Below, piece after piece: positions 27,655 through 38,075 of a stretch of DNA of 64,000 bases. This DNA comes from Mycolicibacterium moriokaense. Its GTDB lineage: Bacteria > Actinomycetota > Actinomycetes > Mycobacteriales > Mycobacteriaceae. The notes below the pieces were generated by a model that made no database searches, had not been told where the DNA came from, and saw only the letters and a list, made by a program, of their open reading frames with translations. The stretch lies in NCBI RefSeq assembly GCF_010726085.1, contig NZ_AP022560.1, positions 5,394,001 to 5,458,000 on the forward strand, written 5' to 3'. Positions within the stretch are counted from its first letter, which is position 1. Every line of letters begins with the position of its first letter. Made by a program: the position numbers and the translations under genes.

Positions 27655-29358
27655 ATGACCGCCCCCGCCGCGCAGTCCAGAAAACCCGTCATTCTCACTG
27701 TCGACGACGACCCGGCAGTTTCACGCGCCGTCGCTCGTGACCTCCGTCGCCACTATGGCGAGAGATACCGCATCGTGCGCGCCGAATCCGGCGCCGACGC
27801 CATCGACACCCTCAAGGAGCTCAAGCTGCGCGGCGACGCCGTTGCGGTCTTCGTCGCCGACTACCGGATGCCGCAGATGAGCGGCATCGAGTTCCTCGAG
27901 AAGGCGATGGACTTCTTCCCTCTGGCGCGCCGCGTGCTGCTGACGGCGTACGCGGATACCCACGCCGCCATCGACGCTATCAACGTCGTCGACCTCGACC
28001 ATTACCTGCTCAAGCCTTGGGATCCGCCGGAGGAGAAGCTGTATCCGGTGATCGACGGCCTGCTGGAGGGCTGGCGCGCCGTCGGCGACCGGGCCATGCC
28101 CTACACCAAGGTGATCGGCCACCGATACAACGACCGGTCCTGGGAGGTGCGGCAGTTCCTGGCCCGCAACGAGTACTCGTTCCGCTCCATCAACGCCGAC
28201 GAACCCAAGGGCAGGCAGCTGCTGGAAGCCGCGGGGCTCGACGACACGCGGCTCCCGGTCGTCATCACCGAGAAGGGCGAGACGCTGGTCCAGCCCTCGG
28301 ATGTCGAGTTGGCCACCCTGCTCGGCCTGTCCACCAGCCCGCAGCTGGAGATGTACGACCTCGCGGTCATCGGCGGTGGGCCCGCGGGCCTGGCAGCTGC
28401 GGTGTACGGCGCATCGGAGGGCCTCAAGACGGTCCTGATCGAGAAGGCCACCACCGGCGGGCAGGCCGGTCGGAGCTCGAAGATCGAGAACTACCTCGGC
28501 TTCCCCACCGGCATCTCGGGCGCCGAGCTCACCACGTCGGCCCGCAGGCAGGCCGAACGCTTCGGGGCCGAGGTCATCACGACACAGGAAGCCGGCAGGC
28601 TCGAGGTCAACGGTGTCGGCGCGGCCCATACGATCCACCTCAACGACGAGACCACCATCGGCGCCCGGGCCGTCATCCTGGCGATCGGCGTCGACTACCG
28701 CCAACTGCAGATCACCGGATGCTGGGACGATCCCGCGGATCCGAGTTGCAACTACATCGGCCGCGGCGTCTATTACGGGGCCTCGGTCTCGGACAACAGC
28801 GAGTGCGCGGGCGAAGACGTCTACATCGTGGGCGGCGCGAACTCGGCTGGCCAGGCGGCGATGTTCATGTCGCAGACCGCCAAGTCGGTCACGATGCTGA
28901 TCCGCGGCGCCTCCCTGGAGGCCGGGATGTCGCAGTACCTGGTCGACCGCATTCTCAGGACGCCGAACATCACCGTCCGTACCTGCACCGAGGTGGTCGA
29001 CACGGTCGCCGAGGACGGCCACCTGTCCGGGCTGGTGCTACTGGACAAGCGCACCGAACAGACCGAGACCGTCACCTGCGATCGGATGTGCTGTTTCATC
29101 GGCGCAACACCGCGCACTGATTGGCTGGAAGAAGCGGGAATAGCCCGCGACGATCACGGTTTCATCCTGTCGGGACCGGATCTGCGTGACAAGGTCGGGT
29201 GGACGCTCGATCGCCCGCCGCATCATCTGGAAACAAGCGTGCCCGGTGTGTTTGTTGCAGGTGATGTGCGTTCGGAGTCCGCGAAGCGGGTTGCGGCCGC
29301 GGTCGGCGAAGGGTCGATGGCGGTGATGCTGGTGCACAGGTATTTGGCCGAGGCATGA
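27655..29358 (+). CDS. Fused response regulator / thioredoxin-reductase-like flavoprotein
   Basis: 567 residues in three modules. First, a receiver domain (about 12-130) with VDDDP, phosphoacceptor Asp69 in FVADYRMPQMSG, LLTAYAD and LKPWD. Second, a glutaredoxin/thioredoxin-like segment (about 145-225, YTKVIGHRYNDRSWEV to LPVVITEKGETLVQPS) with no CxxC. Third, an FAD/NAD(P)H pyridine nucleotide-disulfide reductase-like domain from residue 236 with GGGPAGLAAAVYGASEG and VPGVFVAGDVRS. The redox CxxC of thioredoxin reductase is absent: the region reads YYGASVSDNSEC (373-384). It is likely a phosphorylation-controlled NAD(P)H-flavin enzyme paired with the kinase downstream. Its substrate is unknown. 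Confidence 0.88.
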   Translation: MTAPAAQSRKPVILTVDDDPAVSRAVARDLRRHYGERYRIVRAESGADAIDTLKELKLRGDAVAVFVADYRMPQMSGIEFLEKAMDFFPLARRVLLTAYADTHAAIDAINVVDLDHYLLKPWDPPEEKLYPVIDGLLEGWRAVGDRAMPYTKVIGHRYNDRSWEVRQFLARNEYSFRSINADEPKGRQLLEAAGLDDTRLPVVITEKGETLVQPSDVELATLLGLSTSPQLEMYDLAVIGGGPAGLAAAVYGASEGLKTVLIEKATTGGQAGRSSKIENYLGFPTGISGAELTTSARRQAERFGAEVITTQEAGRLEVNGVGAAHTIHLNDETTIGARAVILAIGVDYRQLQITGCWDDPADPSCNYIGRGVYYGASVSDNSECAGEDVYIVGGANSAGQAAMFMSQTAKSVTMLIRGASLEAGMSQYLVDRILRTPNITVRTCTEVVDTVAEDGHLSGLVLLDKRTEQTETVTCDRMCCFIGATPRTDWLEEAGIARDDHGFILSGPDLRDKVGWTLDRPPHHLETSVPGVFVAGDVRSESAKRVAAAVGEGSMAVMLVHRYLAEA

Positions 29359-29431
29359 TGCCGGCACCGCCGGCGAGGCATGATGCCGGCAGCGCCGGCG
29401 AGGCATGATGCCGGCACCGCCGGCGAGGCAT
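29350..29431 (+). repeat. 25-bp tandem repeat, three copies plus a partial, between regulator and kinase
   Basis: Units GAGGCATGATGCCGGCACCG-CCGGC start at 29350, 29375 and 29400. Unit 2 differs by one base, and a partial GAGGCAT follows at 29425-29431. Each unit contains GCCGGC-N3-GCCGGC, which can fold as a hairpin. The first unit includes the stop codon of the preceding gene (TGA 29356-29358). MIRU-like arrays at stop/start junctions of two-component operons are known in mycobacteria (senX3-regX3); this resembles one in position but not in sequence. Confidence 0.9.
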
Positions 29432-29473
29432 AAGGCCTGCAAAGGCTGAGAGGCCAGAGGAAGGAAGGCGCCG

Positions 29474-30976
29474 ATGAGCACGCAAGGAGAGGAATGCGTG
29501 CGCGACGAGCTGCGGACGCTCTTCCTGTTCGAGAAGTTGTCCGATGAGCAGCTCGACATTCTCTGCGCCGCCGGCCACATCGAGAACTTCCCCGCGGGAC
29601 CTATAGTTCGCGAGGGCGACCCCGCGACCTGCTTCTACGTGATGATCGACGGCGAGTTGGTCATGTCGAAGCGCTCCGGCGGTGTCGACATCCAGACCAA
29701 CCGCACCTCCCAGCGCGGCGTGTACTTCGGCGCGTGGTCGGCGTACATCCCCGGTGAGGAGCAGACCTACCAAGCCTCGGTGCGGCTGACCAAGCCCGCG
29801 CGCTGCTTCGTACTGGACTCCAACGACTTCGCGGAATTCATGCGGACGCAGTTCCCTATGGCCGTCCACCTGCTCGAAGGCCACCTCGTCGGCGGACACC
29901 GTCAGACCCAGATCATCGGTCAACGCGAAAAGCTACTCGCACTCGGCACGATCACGGCAGGCCTGACCCATCAGCTCAACAACCCCGCCGCCGCGACCGC
30001 CCGCGCGGTCGCCGACCTGCGCGAAAGCGTCGGGCATATGCGGCACAAGCTCGCCATGGTGGCCGAGGCCCAGTTCACCCCGGAGGCGCTGCGCGTCTTG
30101 GTGAACATTCAGGACCAGGTCGCCGAACAGGTAGCCAAGTCCCGCGATCACGAGCTGACCGCCTTGGAGGCATCCGATCGCGAAGACCAGATCGGCGAAT
30201 GGCTGGAGGACCATGGCATCGCCAGCGCCTGGGACTACGCGCCGACGTTCGTCGACGCGGGGCTGGACACCGACTGGCTGGAGCGCGTCTCTGCGTTGGT
30301 CGACGACGTCGATGCCTCAGCGTCGCTGCAGAGCGCGATCGGGTGGTTGAAGTACACGATCGACAACGAAATGCGGATGAACGAGATCGCCGAGGCCAGC
30401 AAGCGCATCTCGGCGCTGCTCGCCGGCGCCAAGCAGTACTCGCAGATGGACCGGGGCGCCTACGGCAGCGCCGACGTCCACGAGTTGCTGCGCAGCACGC
30501 TCATGATGTTCGGCGACAAGATCGGCATGGAGGGCAAGGGTAAGCCCGTCACCCTGATCAAGGACATGGACAAGACGCTGCCCGAATTGCAGTGCTATCC
30601 AGGCGATCTCAATCAGGTGTGGACCAACATCATCGACAACGCCATCCAGGCGATGGACGGGCACGGCACCTTGACCATCCGGACCGCCCGCGAAAACGAC
30701 GAGATGATCCGCGTCGAGATCTGCGACGACGGACCCGGGATCCCCGAGGACATCATCGACCGGATCTTCACGCCCTTCTTCACCACCAAACCGTTCGGCG
30801 AGGGCACCGGCCTCGGACTGGATCTGGCGTGGCGCATCGTCGTCGAGAAGCACGGCGGAAACCTGTCGGTGCAGTCCGAACCGGGCGACACCCGGTTCAT
30901 CGTGTGCCTGCCGTTGGTGGCACCGGCGCCGATCGCGCCGACGCCCGGCGAGCTGTCGGCCGCCGGAACGGAATAG
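29474..30976 (+). CDS. Histidine kinase with N-terminal cyclic-nucleotide-binding domain
   Basis: 500 residues. A CRP-like cNMP domain (about 14-130: FEKLSDEQLDILCAAG, FPAGPIVREGDPATCFYVM) is followed by an H-box with His166 in LTHQLNNPAAA and a C-terminal HATPase with N box NIIDNAIQAMDG, G1 CDDGPGIPEDI, F box FFTTKPFGEG and G2 GTGLGLDL. No membrane helix, so it is a soluble sensor. ATG 29474 has GGAAGGAAGG upstream. It lies 115 bases after the receiver-flavoprotein gene, with the tandem repeat between, and is its probable kinase. Signal unknown, possibly a nucleotide or redox cue. Confidence 0.9.
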   Translation: MSTQGEECVRDELRTLFLFEKLSDEQLDILCAAGHIENFPAGPIVREGDPATCFYVMIDGELVMSKRSGGVDIQTNRTSQRGVYFGAWSAYIPGEEQTYQASVRLTKPARCFVLDSNDFAEFMRTQFPMAVHLLEGHLVGGHRQTQIIGQREKLLALGTITAGLTHQLNNPAAATARAVADLRESVGHMRHKLAMVAEAQFTPEALRVLVNIQDQVAEQVAKSRDHELTALEASDREDQIGEWLEDHGIASAWDYAPTFVDAGLDTDWLERVSALVDDVDASASLQSAIGWLKYTIDNEMRMNEIAEASKRISALLAGAKQYSQMDRGAYGSADVHELLRSTLMMFGDKIGMEGKGKPVTLIKDMDKTLPELQCYPGDLNQVWTNIIDNAIQAMDGHGTLTIRTARENDEMIRVEICDDGPGIPEDIIDRIFTPFFTTKPFGEGTGLGLDLAWRIVVEKHGGNLSVQSEPGDTRFIVCLPLVAPAPIAPTPGELSAAGTE

Positions 30977-30977
30977 T

Positions 30978-31003
30978 TCCGCTCACCGTGCGCCGAGCGG
31001 AAT
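30978..31003 (+). terminator. Hairpin after the cNMP histidine kinase
   Basis: TTCCGCTC (30978-30985) and GAGCGGAA (30996-31003) form an 8-bp stem with a 10-base loop, beginning one base after the kinase stop. No U-run. It would separate the two-component operon from the LLM genes. Confidence 0.5.
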
Positions 31004-31034
31004 AGGTTCACGCGAGTACCAAGTTAGGAAGAGC

Positions 31035-31880
31035 ATGGCGACTCCTGATCTCGGCAAGTACGGCGTCTTCGGTCACTACTCGCAGTGGCAAAAGTTCTCC
31101 CCCCAGCAGCTCAAAGACATCGAGGCGCTCGGCTACGGCGCCATCTGGGCCGGTGGCTCACCGCCCGCTGAGCTTGACTGGGTCGACCCGATTCTCGGAG
31201 CCACCGAGACGCTTCAGCTCGCGACGGGCATCGTCAACATCTGGACCGCCGACGCCGCTCCGGTCGCCGAATCCTTCCACCGCATCGAGAAGGCCTATCC
31301 GGGTCGCTTCCTGCTCGGTATCGGTGTCGGCCATCCCGAGGCCCACCAGGAGTACAAGAAGCCGTACGACGCCCTGGTCGAGTACCTCGACAAGCTCGAT
31401 GAGTACGGCGTGCCGAAGAACCGCCGAGTCGTAGCCGCGCTCGGCCCGCAGGTGCTCAAGCTGTCGGCGCGGCGCTCGGCGGGTGCGCATCCCTACCTGA
31501 CGACGCCGGAGCACACCGCCGCGGCACGCAAGCTCGTCGGACCCGGTGTGTTCATCGCGCCCGAGCACAAGGTCGTGCTCACCACCGACGCGGACAAGGC
31601 ACGCGCCGTCGGCCGCAAATTCCTCGACATCTACCTCAACCTGCAGAACTACCTGAACAACTGGAAGCGGCTGGGCTTCACCGATTCGGATGTGGCCAAA
31701 CCGGGTAGTGATGCCTTGGTCGACGCGGTCGTCGCCTATGGCACCGTCGATTCCATTGCGGCACGGTTGAAGGAACACCTCGACGCGGGCGCTGACCACG
31801 TCCCGGTGCAGGTCCTGACCGGACCGGACAAACTGGTCGACGGGCTGGCCGAACTGGCCGGACCGCTCGGCCTGAGGTGA
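31035..31880 (+). CDS. LLM-class F420-dependent oxidoreductase, Rv3463-like (copy 1)
   Basis: 281 residues, TIM-barrel luciferase-like. PDLGKYGVFGHYSQWQKFSP, LGYGAIWAGGSPPAELDW, ATGIVNIWTADA and the flavin-site stretch GRFLLGIGVGHPEA are visible. The substrate is unknown. GGAAGAG precedes ATG 31035. About 70% similar by eye to the next gene, with which it forms a tandem pair upstream of rmlB. Confidence 0.88.
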   Translation: MATPDLGKYGVFGHYSQWQKFSPQQLKDIEALGYGAIWAGGSPPAELDWVDPILGATETLQLATGIVNIWTADAAPVAESFHRIEKAYPGRFLLGIGVGHPEAHQEYKKPYDALVEYLDKLDEYGVPKNRRVVAALGPQVLKLSARRSAGAHPYLTTPEHTAAARKLVGPGVFIAPEHKVVLTTDADKARAVGRKFLDIYLNLQNYLNNWKRLGFTDSDVAKPGSDALVDAVVAYGTVDSIAARLKEHLDAGADHVPVQVLTGPDKLVDGLAELAGPLGLR

Positions 31881-31890
31881 GGGGTCTTCG

Positions 31891-32733
31891 ATGACTGAGC
31901 TCAAACCCGATCTGGGCCGCTACGGCGTATGGATCTTCGGTGCGCCCACACCCGACGAAGCCGTCGAGATCGAGAAACTCGGTTACGGCGCGGTGTGGAT
32001 CGGCGGGTCACCCGCGGGCGACCTGAACTATGTCGAGCCGATCCTCGAACAGACCGAGGCCCTGCAGGTGGCCACGGGCATCATCAACGTCTGGACGGCG
32101 CCGGCCGAGCAGGTTGCGGAGGCCTATCACCGGATCGAGGACAAGTTTCCGGGCCGCTTCCTGCTCGGCATCGGGATCGGTCATCCGGAGCACACGCAGG
32201 AGTACCGCAAGCCCTACGACGTGCTCGTCGAGTATCTCGACGCGCTCGACAGCGCCAAGGTGCCGACGAGTCGGCGCGTCGTCGCTGCCCTGGGGCCGAA
32301 GGTGCTCAAGCTCGCGGCCCAGCGCAGTGCGGGCGCCCACCCCTACCTGACCACCCCGCAGCACACCGGCGAAGCCCGAAACATCCTGGGGCCGACGGTG
32401 TTCCTGGCCCCCGAACACAAGGTGGTGCTGGCGCGCGACGCGGAGGCCTCACGCAAGATCGGCCGCGAGACCGTCGACTTCTATCTCAACCTGTCGAACT
32501 ATCTGAACAACTGGAAGCGGCTGGGCTTCACCGACGACGACATCGCCAAACCGGGCAGCGACCGCCTGATCGACGCCGTCGTCGCCCACGGCACCCCCGA
32601 GGACATCGCCAAACAGCTCAACGAACACAACGAGGCAGGGGCCGACCACGTGGCGATTCAGGTGTTGGGTGGCCCGGACAAACTGCTGCCGACGCTGGAG
32701 GAACTCGCAGGCCCCCTCGGGCTGAAGCGCTGA
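31891..32733 (+). CDS. LLM-class F420-dependent oxidoreductase, Rv3463-like (copy 2)
   Basis: 280 residues, a paralogue of the preceding gene ten bases downstream. LGYGAVWIGGSPAGDLNY, ATGIINVWTAPAEQVAEAYH, GRFLLGIGIGHPEHTQEYRK and NLSNYLNNWKRLGFTDDDIA align throughout. M. tuberculosis has a single gene (Rv3463) at this place, so this looks like a tandem duplication or a loss elsewhere. Confidence 0.88.
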   Translation: MTELKPDLGRYGVWIFGAPTPDEAVEIEKLGYGAVWIGGSPAGDLNYVEPILEQTEALQVATGIINVWTAPAEQVAEAYHRIEDKFPGRFLLGIGIGHPEHTQEYRKPYDVLVEYLDALDSAKVPTSRRVVAALGPKVLKLAAQRSAGAHPYLTTPQHTGEARNILGPTVFLAPEHKVVLARDAEASRKIGRETVDFYLNLSNYLNNWKRLGFTDDDIAKPGSDRLIDAVVAHGTPEDIAKQLNEHNEAGADHVAIQVLGGPDKLLPTLEELAGPLGLKR

Positions 32734-32796
32734 CACCGACGCGGCGGCACCTGACAGCAAATCCAAGGTGGATGCCGGCCTCAGGCGATCCTCGAC

Positions 32797-34391
<1,595 letters not shown>

Positions 34392-34569
34392 CTTCTTCTA
34401 GTCGAGTCAGCTGAGAGATCGCGGCGGGCGTAACGCCATGGTGCGATCGCGGCCGAATTCCCGCCATGTGGTTACAACCGGCGCTAATCCGATCGTCGAT
34501 GTCGTCGGGCGGAGATAGCGAAGCTGGGGACAGTTTCGGCGAGGAGGCGGGCCGCACTAGCTTTAGAGG

Positions 34570-35292
34570 ATGCTGGCGACCGACATCGATTCCGATGGCA
34601 TCGCGGTCCTGCGACTCGACAACGAGCGGCGACGCAACGCGCTGTCGATCGCGATGCGCGACGCCATCTCCGACACACTCGAGGCGTGGGCGTCCGATGA
34701 GCGCGTGCGCGTCGTCGTCCTCACGGGCACGGGTACGACGTTCTGCGCGGGGTTCGATCTCACGGAGTTCGCGCAGCCCGATCTCGCCCGCACCATCCGC
34801 GACAGTTCACGCCGCTACCACCTCGCAGTGTGGAGTTTCGCCAAGCCGGTGATCGCGGCCGTCAACGGTGCAGCGTTCGGCGGCGGCTTCGACCTCGCCC
34901 TGTTGTGCGACCTGCGCATCGCCGTACCGACGGCGGAGTTCGCGCATCCCGAGATCAAGTTCGGGGCTCCGCCATTGTTCACACCGCTGCAGTGGATCGT
35001 CGGCGCGGGCATCGCGCGGGAACTGTGCCTGACGGGTCGGCGCATCGACAGCGCAGAAGCGCATCGGCTGGGATTGGTCAATCGGATCGCCGACCCCGAT
35101 CGCCTTCTGGACGAAGCCAAAGCCACCGCCCGGGTGATCGCCGAGGCTCCGCAGCCGGCGCTTGAGGCGACCAAGCGGTACCTGGTCTCCAGCGCGGGGG
35201 TCACCTTCGACGAGGCGTTCAAGGTCGAGCACGACCGCGTTTTCGACGAGTTCCTCCTCGGCGCACTCGGCTCCGACCCCAGCAGCGGATGA
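34570..35292 (+). CDS. Enoyl-CoA hydratase/isomerase family protein
   Basis: 240-residue crotonase. LDNERRRNALSIAMRDAI, the oxyanion-hole stretches AGFDLTEFA and AAFGGGFDLALLCDLRIA, and HPEIKFGAPPLFTP are seen. The usual catalytic Glu positions are not both clear, so the exact reaction is open. ATG 34570 follows TAGCTT by six bases and has no spaced ribosome-binding site, so it may be leaderless. The 178 bp upstream hold no gene. It precedes the valine operon and may act in the same catabolism. Confidence 0.85.
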   Translation: MLATDIDSDGIAVLRLDNERRRNALSIAMRDAISDTLEAWASDERVRVVVLTGTGTTFCAGFDLTEFAQPDLARTIRDSSRRYHLAVWSFAKPVIAAVNGAAFGGGFDLALLCDLRIAVPTAEFAHPEIKFGAPPLFTPLQWIVGAGIARELCLTGRRIDSAEAHRLGLVNRIADPDRLLDEAKATARVIAEAPQPALEATKRYLVSSAGVTFDEAFKVEHDRVFDEFLLGALGSDPSSG

Positions 35293-35368
35293 TGGACAAG
35301 AGGCGTCTTGCGCACGCCATCCCGCCATTACTAGGATATCCAAGTATCTATCAGCGAGGGACACGATC

Positions 35369-36886
35369 ATGACCACACAGATTTCGCATTTCATCAACGG
35401 CAAGCGCACGACCGGGGAGTCCGCCCGCACCGGCGACGTGATGAACCCCAGCACCGGTGAGGTGCAGGCCAAGGTGCCGATGGCGTCGCGGGCCGACGTC
35501 GATGCCGCGGTCGCCGGCGCCGCCGAGGCGCAGAAGGAGTGGGCGGCCTTCAACCCGCAGCGCCGCGCGCGGGTGTTGATGAAGTTCATCGAGCTGGTCA
35601 ACGCCAATGTCGACGAACTCGCCGAGACGCTCTCCCTCGAACACGGCAAGACCGTCGCCGACTCCAAGGGCGACATCCAGCGTGGCATCGAGGTCATCGA
35701 GTTCGCGATCGGCATCCCGCATCTGATCAAGGGTGAGTACACCGAGGGCGCGGGCACCGGCATCGACGTCTACTCGATGCGCCAGCCGCTCGGCGTGGTC
35801 GCAGGCATCACCCCGTTCAACTTCCCCGCGATGATCCCGCTGTGGAAGGCCGGTCCCGCGCTGGCGTGCGGCAACGCCTTCGTCCTCAAGCCGTCGGAGC
35901 GCGACCCGTCGGTGCCGGTCCGGTTGGCCGAACTGTTCCTCGAGGCCGGCCTGCCGCCGGGCGTGTTCCAGGTGGTGCACGGCGACAAGGAGGCCGTCGA
36001 CGCCATCCTCGAGCATCCGGACATCAAGGCCGTCGGCTTCGTCGGCAGCTCCGACATCGCGCAGTACATCTACGGCAACGCGGCCGCCAACGGCAAGCGG
36101 GCACAATGCTTCGGCGGTGCGAAGAACCACATGATCGTGATGCCGGACGCCGATCTGGACAACGCGGTCGACGCGCTGATCGGCGCGGGCTACGGCAGCG
36201 CGGGTGAGCGCTGCATGGCGATCAGCGTCGCCGTACCGGTCGGCGAGCAGACCGCAGACAGGTTGCGCGCCAGGCTCGTTGAGCGCGTCAACGGCCTGCG
36301 CGTCGGCCACAGCCTCGACCCGAAGGCCGACTACGGACCGTTGGTGACCGAGGCCGCGCTTGCACGCGTCAAGGACTACATCAACCAGGGCGTCGAGGCA
36401 GGCGCCGAGATCGTCGTGGACGGCCGCGAACGCGCCAGCGACGACCTCCAGTTCGGCGATGCGAATCTCGAGGGCGGCTACTTCATCGGCCCCACGCTGT
36501 TCGACCATGTCACGCCCGACATGTCGATCTACACCGACGAGATCTTCGGCCCGGTGCTGTGCATCGTGCGCGCCAAGGACTACGAAGAGGCGCTGCGACT
36601 GCCCACCGAGCACGAGTACGGCAACGGCGTCGCGATCTTCACACGCGACGGCGACACCGCCCGCGACTTCGTGTCCCGCGTGCAGGTCGGCATGGTCGGC
36701 GTCAACGTGCCGATCCCGGTGCCGGTGTCCTATCACACGTTCGGCGGTTGGAAGCGGTCCGGCTTCGGCGACCTCAACCAGCACGGTCCGCACTCGATCC
36801 TGTTCTACACGAAGACCAAGACGGTGACGCAGCGTTGGCCCGCGGGTAGCCACGGCGCCGAGTTCGTCATCCCCACCATGAAGTAG
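35369..36886 (+). CDS. mmsA: Methylmalonate-semialdehyde dehydrogenase (CoA-acylating)
   Basis: 505-residue aldehyde dehydrogenase that converts methylmalonate semialdehyde, from valine (and thymine) breakdown, to propionyl-CoA. GITPFNFPAMIPLWK, GNAFVLKPSERDPSVP and catalytic Cys282 in GSAGERCMAIS are present, along with the MmsA-specific VPVSYHTFGGWKRSGFGD. ATG 35369 has GAGGGA upstream. First gene of mmsA-fadE9-mmsB, equivalent to Rv0753c-Rv0751c. Confidence 0.96.
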   Translation: MTTQISHFINGKRTTGESARTGDVMNPSTGEVQAKVPMASRADVDAAVAGAAEAQKEWAAFNPQRRARVLMKFIELVNANVDELAETLSLEHGKTVADSKGDIQRGIEVIEFAIGIPHLIKGEYTEGAGTGIDVYSMRQPLGVVAGITPFNFPAMIPLWKAGPALACGNAFVLKPSERDPSVPVRLAELFLEAGLPPGVFQVVHGDKEAVDAILEHPDIKAVGFVGSSDIAQYIYGNAAANGKRAQCFGGAKNHMIVMPDADLDNAVDALIGAGYGSAGERCMAISVAVPVGEQTADRLRARLVERVNGLRVGHSLDPKADYGPLVTEAALARVKDYINQGVEAGAEIVVDGRERASDDLQFGDANLEGGYFIGPTLFDHVTPDMSIYTDEIFGPVLCIVRAKDYEEALRLPTEHEYGNGVAIFTRDGDTARDFVSRVQVGMVGVNVPIPVPVSYHTFGGWKRSGFGDLNQHGPHSILFYTKTKTVTQRWPAGSHGAEFVIPTMK

Positions 36887-36898
36887 AGCTGGGATTCG

Positions 36899-38065
36899 AT
36901 GGACTTGTTCGGGCTCGACGACGACGAACGCGTGATCGCCGAGACGGCGGCCGCGTTCGCCGAAAAGCGGCTCGCGCCATACGCATTGGAGTGGGACGAA
37001 ACCCACCACTTCCCCGTCGACGTATTGCGCGAGGCCGCCGAGCTCGGGATGGCCGCGATCTACTGCCGGGAGGACGTCGGGGGCAGCGAGCTGCGTCGGC
37101 TGGACGCCGTGCGGATCTTCGAGCTGCTGGCGATGGCCGATCCCACGATCGCGTCGTTCCTGTCGATCCATAACATGTGCGCGTGGATGGTCGACACGTA
37201 TGGCACCGAGGAGCAACGCAAGTCATGGTTGCCGCGGCTGGCCTCCATGGAGGCCATCGCGAGTTACTGCCTGACCGAACCGGGCGCCGGATCGGATGCG
37301 GCGGCGTTGCGGACCAAGGCGGTCCGCACCGGGAGCGACTATGTGCTCGACGGCGTCAAACAGTTCATCTCGGGCGCCGGATCGTCCGACGTGTATGTGG
37401 TGATGGCGCGCACCGGTGGCGACGGCCCGCGCGGCATATCGGCGTTCCTCGTCGAAAAGGGCACGCCGGGACTGAGTTTCGGTGCACAGGAAGTGAAGAT
37501 GGGCTGGAACGCCCAGCCCACCGCACAGGTGATCTTCGAGGGTGTACGCGTTCCGGCCGACGCGATGCTGGGCGGCGTCGAGGGTGAGGGCAGCGGTTTC
37601 GGCATCGCGATGAACGGGCTCAACGGCGGCCGCATCAACATCGCCGCGTGCTCGCTGGGCGGCGCACAGGCCGCACACGACAAGGCACGCAGCTACGTGG
37701 CGGACCGGCAGGCCTTCGGCGGTGCACTGCTCGACGAACCGACGATCAGGTTCACGCTCGCGGATATGGCGACGGCGCTGGAAACCTCACGAACGCTGTT
37801 GTGGCGGGCGGCATCCGCGCTCGACGAGAACCATCCGGAGAAGGTCGAGCTGTGCGCGATGGCCAAGCGATACGTCACCGACGCCTGCTTCGACGTGGCG
37901 GACCAGGCGCTGCAGCTGCATGGCGGATACGGCTATCTGCGCGAGTACGGCCTGGAGAAGATCGTCCGGGATCTGCGGGTGCACCGAATACTGGAGGGCA
38001 CCAACGAAATCATGCGTGTGGTCATCGGTCGGGCCGAGGCGGCCCGGGCCCGCGCGTCGGCGTAA
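36899..38065 (+). CDS. fadE9: Acyl-CoA dehydrogenase, probable isobutyryl-CoA dehydrogenase
   Basis: 388 residues. YCLTEPGAGSDAAALRTKA and the FAD-binding KQFISGAGSSDVYVVMART are acyl-CoA dehydrogenase signatures; the C-terminal catalytic-base region is HRILEGTNEIMRVVIG. By position in the operon it should oxidise isobutyryl-CoA in valine breakdown. Starts 12 bases after mmsA. Confidence 0.92.
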   Translation: MDLFGLDDDERVIAETAAAFAEKRLAPYALEWDETHHFPVDVLREAAELGMAAIYCREDVGGSELRRLDAVRIFELLAMADPTIASFLSIHNMCAWMVDTYGTEEQRKSWLPRLASMEAIASYCLTEPGAGSDAAALRTKAVRTGSDYVLDGVKQFISGAGSSDVYVVMARTGGDGPRGISAFLVEKGTPGLSFGAQEVKMGWNAQPTAQVIFEGVRVPADAMLGGVEGEGSGFGIAMNGLNGGRINIAACSLGGAQAAHDKARSYVADRQAFGGALLDEPTIRFTLADMATALETSRTLLWRAASALDENHPEKVELCAMAKRYVTDACFDVADQALQLHGGYGYLREYGLEKIVRDLRVHRILEGTNEIMRVVIGRAEAARARASA

Positions 38066-38075
38066 GGGAGAGTAA

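Noticed and set aside
29350..29431. CRISPR-like array
   Set aside because: The units are contiguous with no spacers and there are no cas genes.
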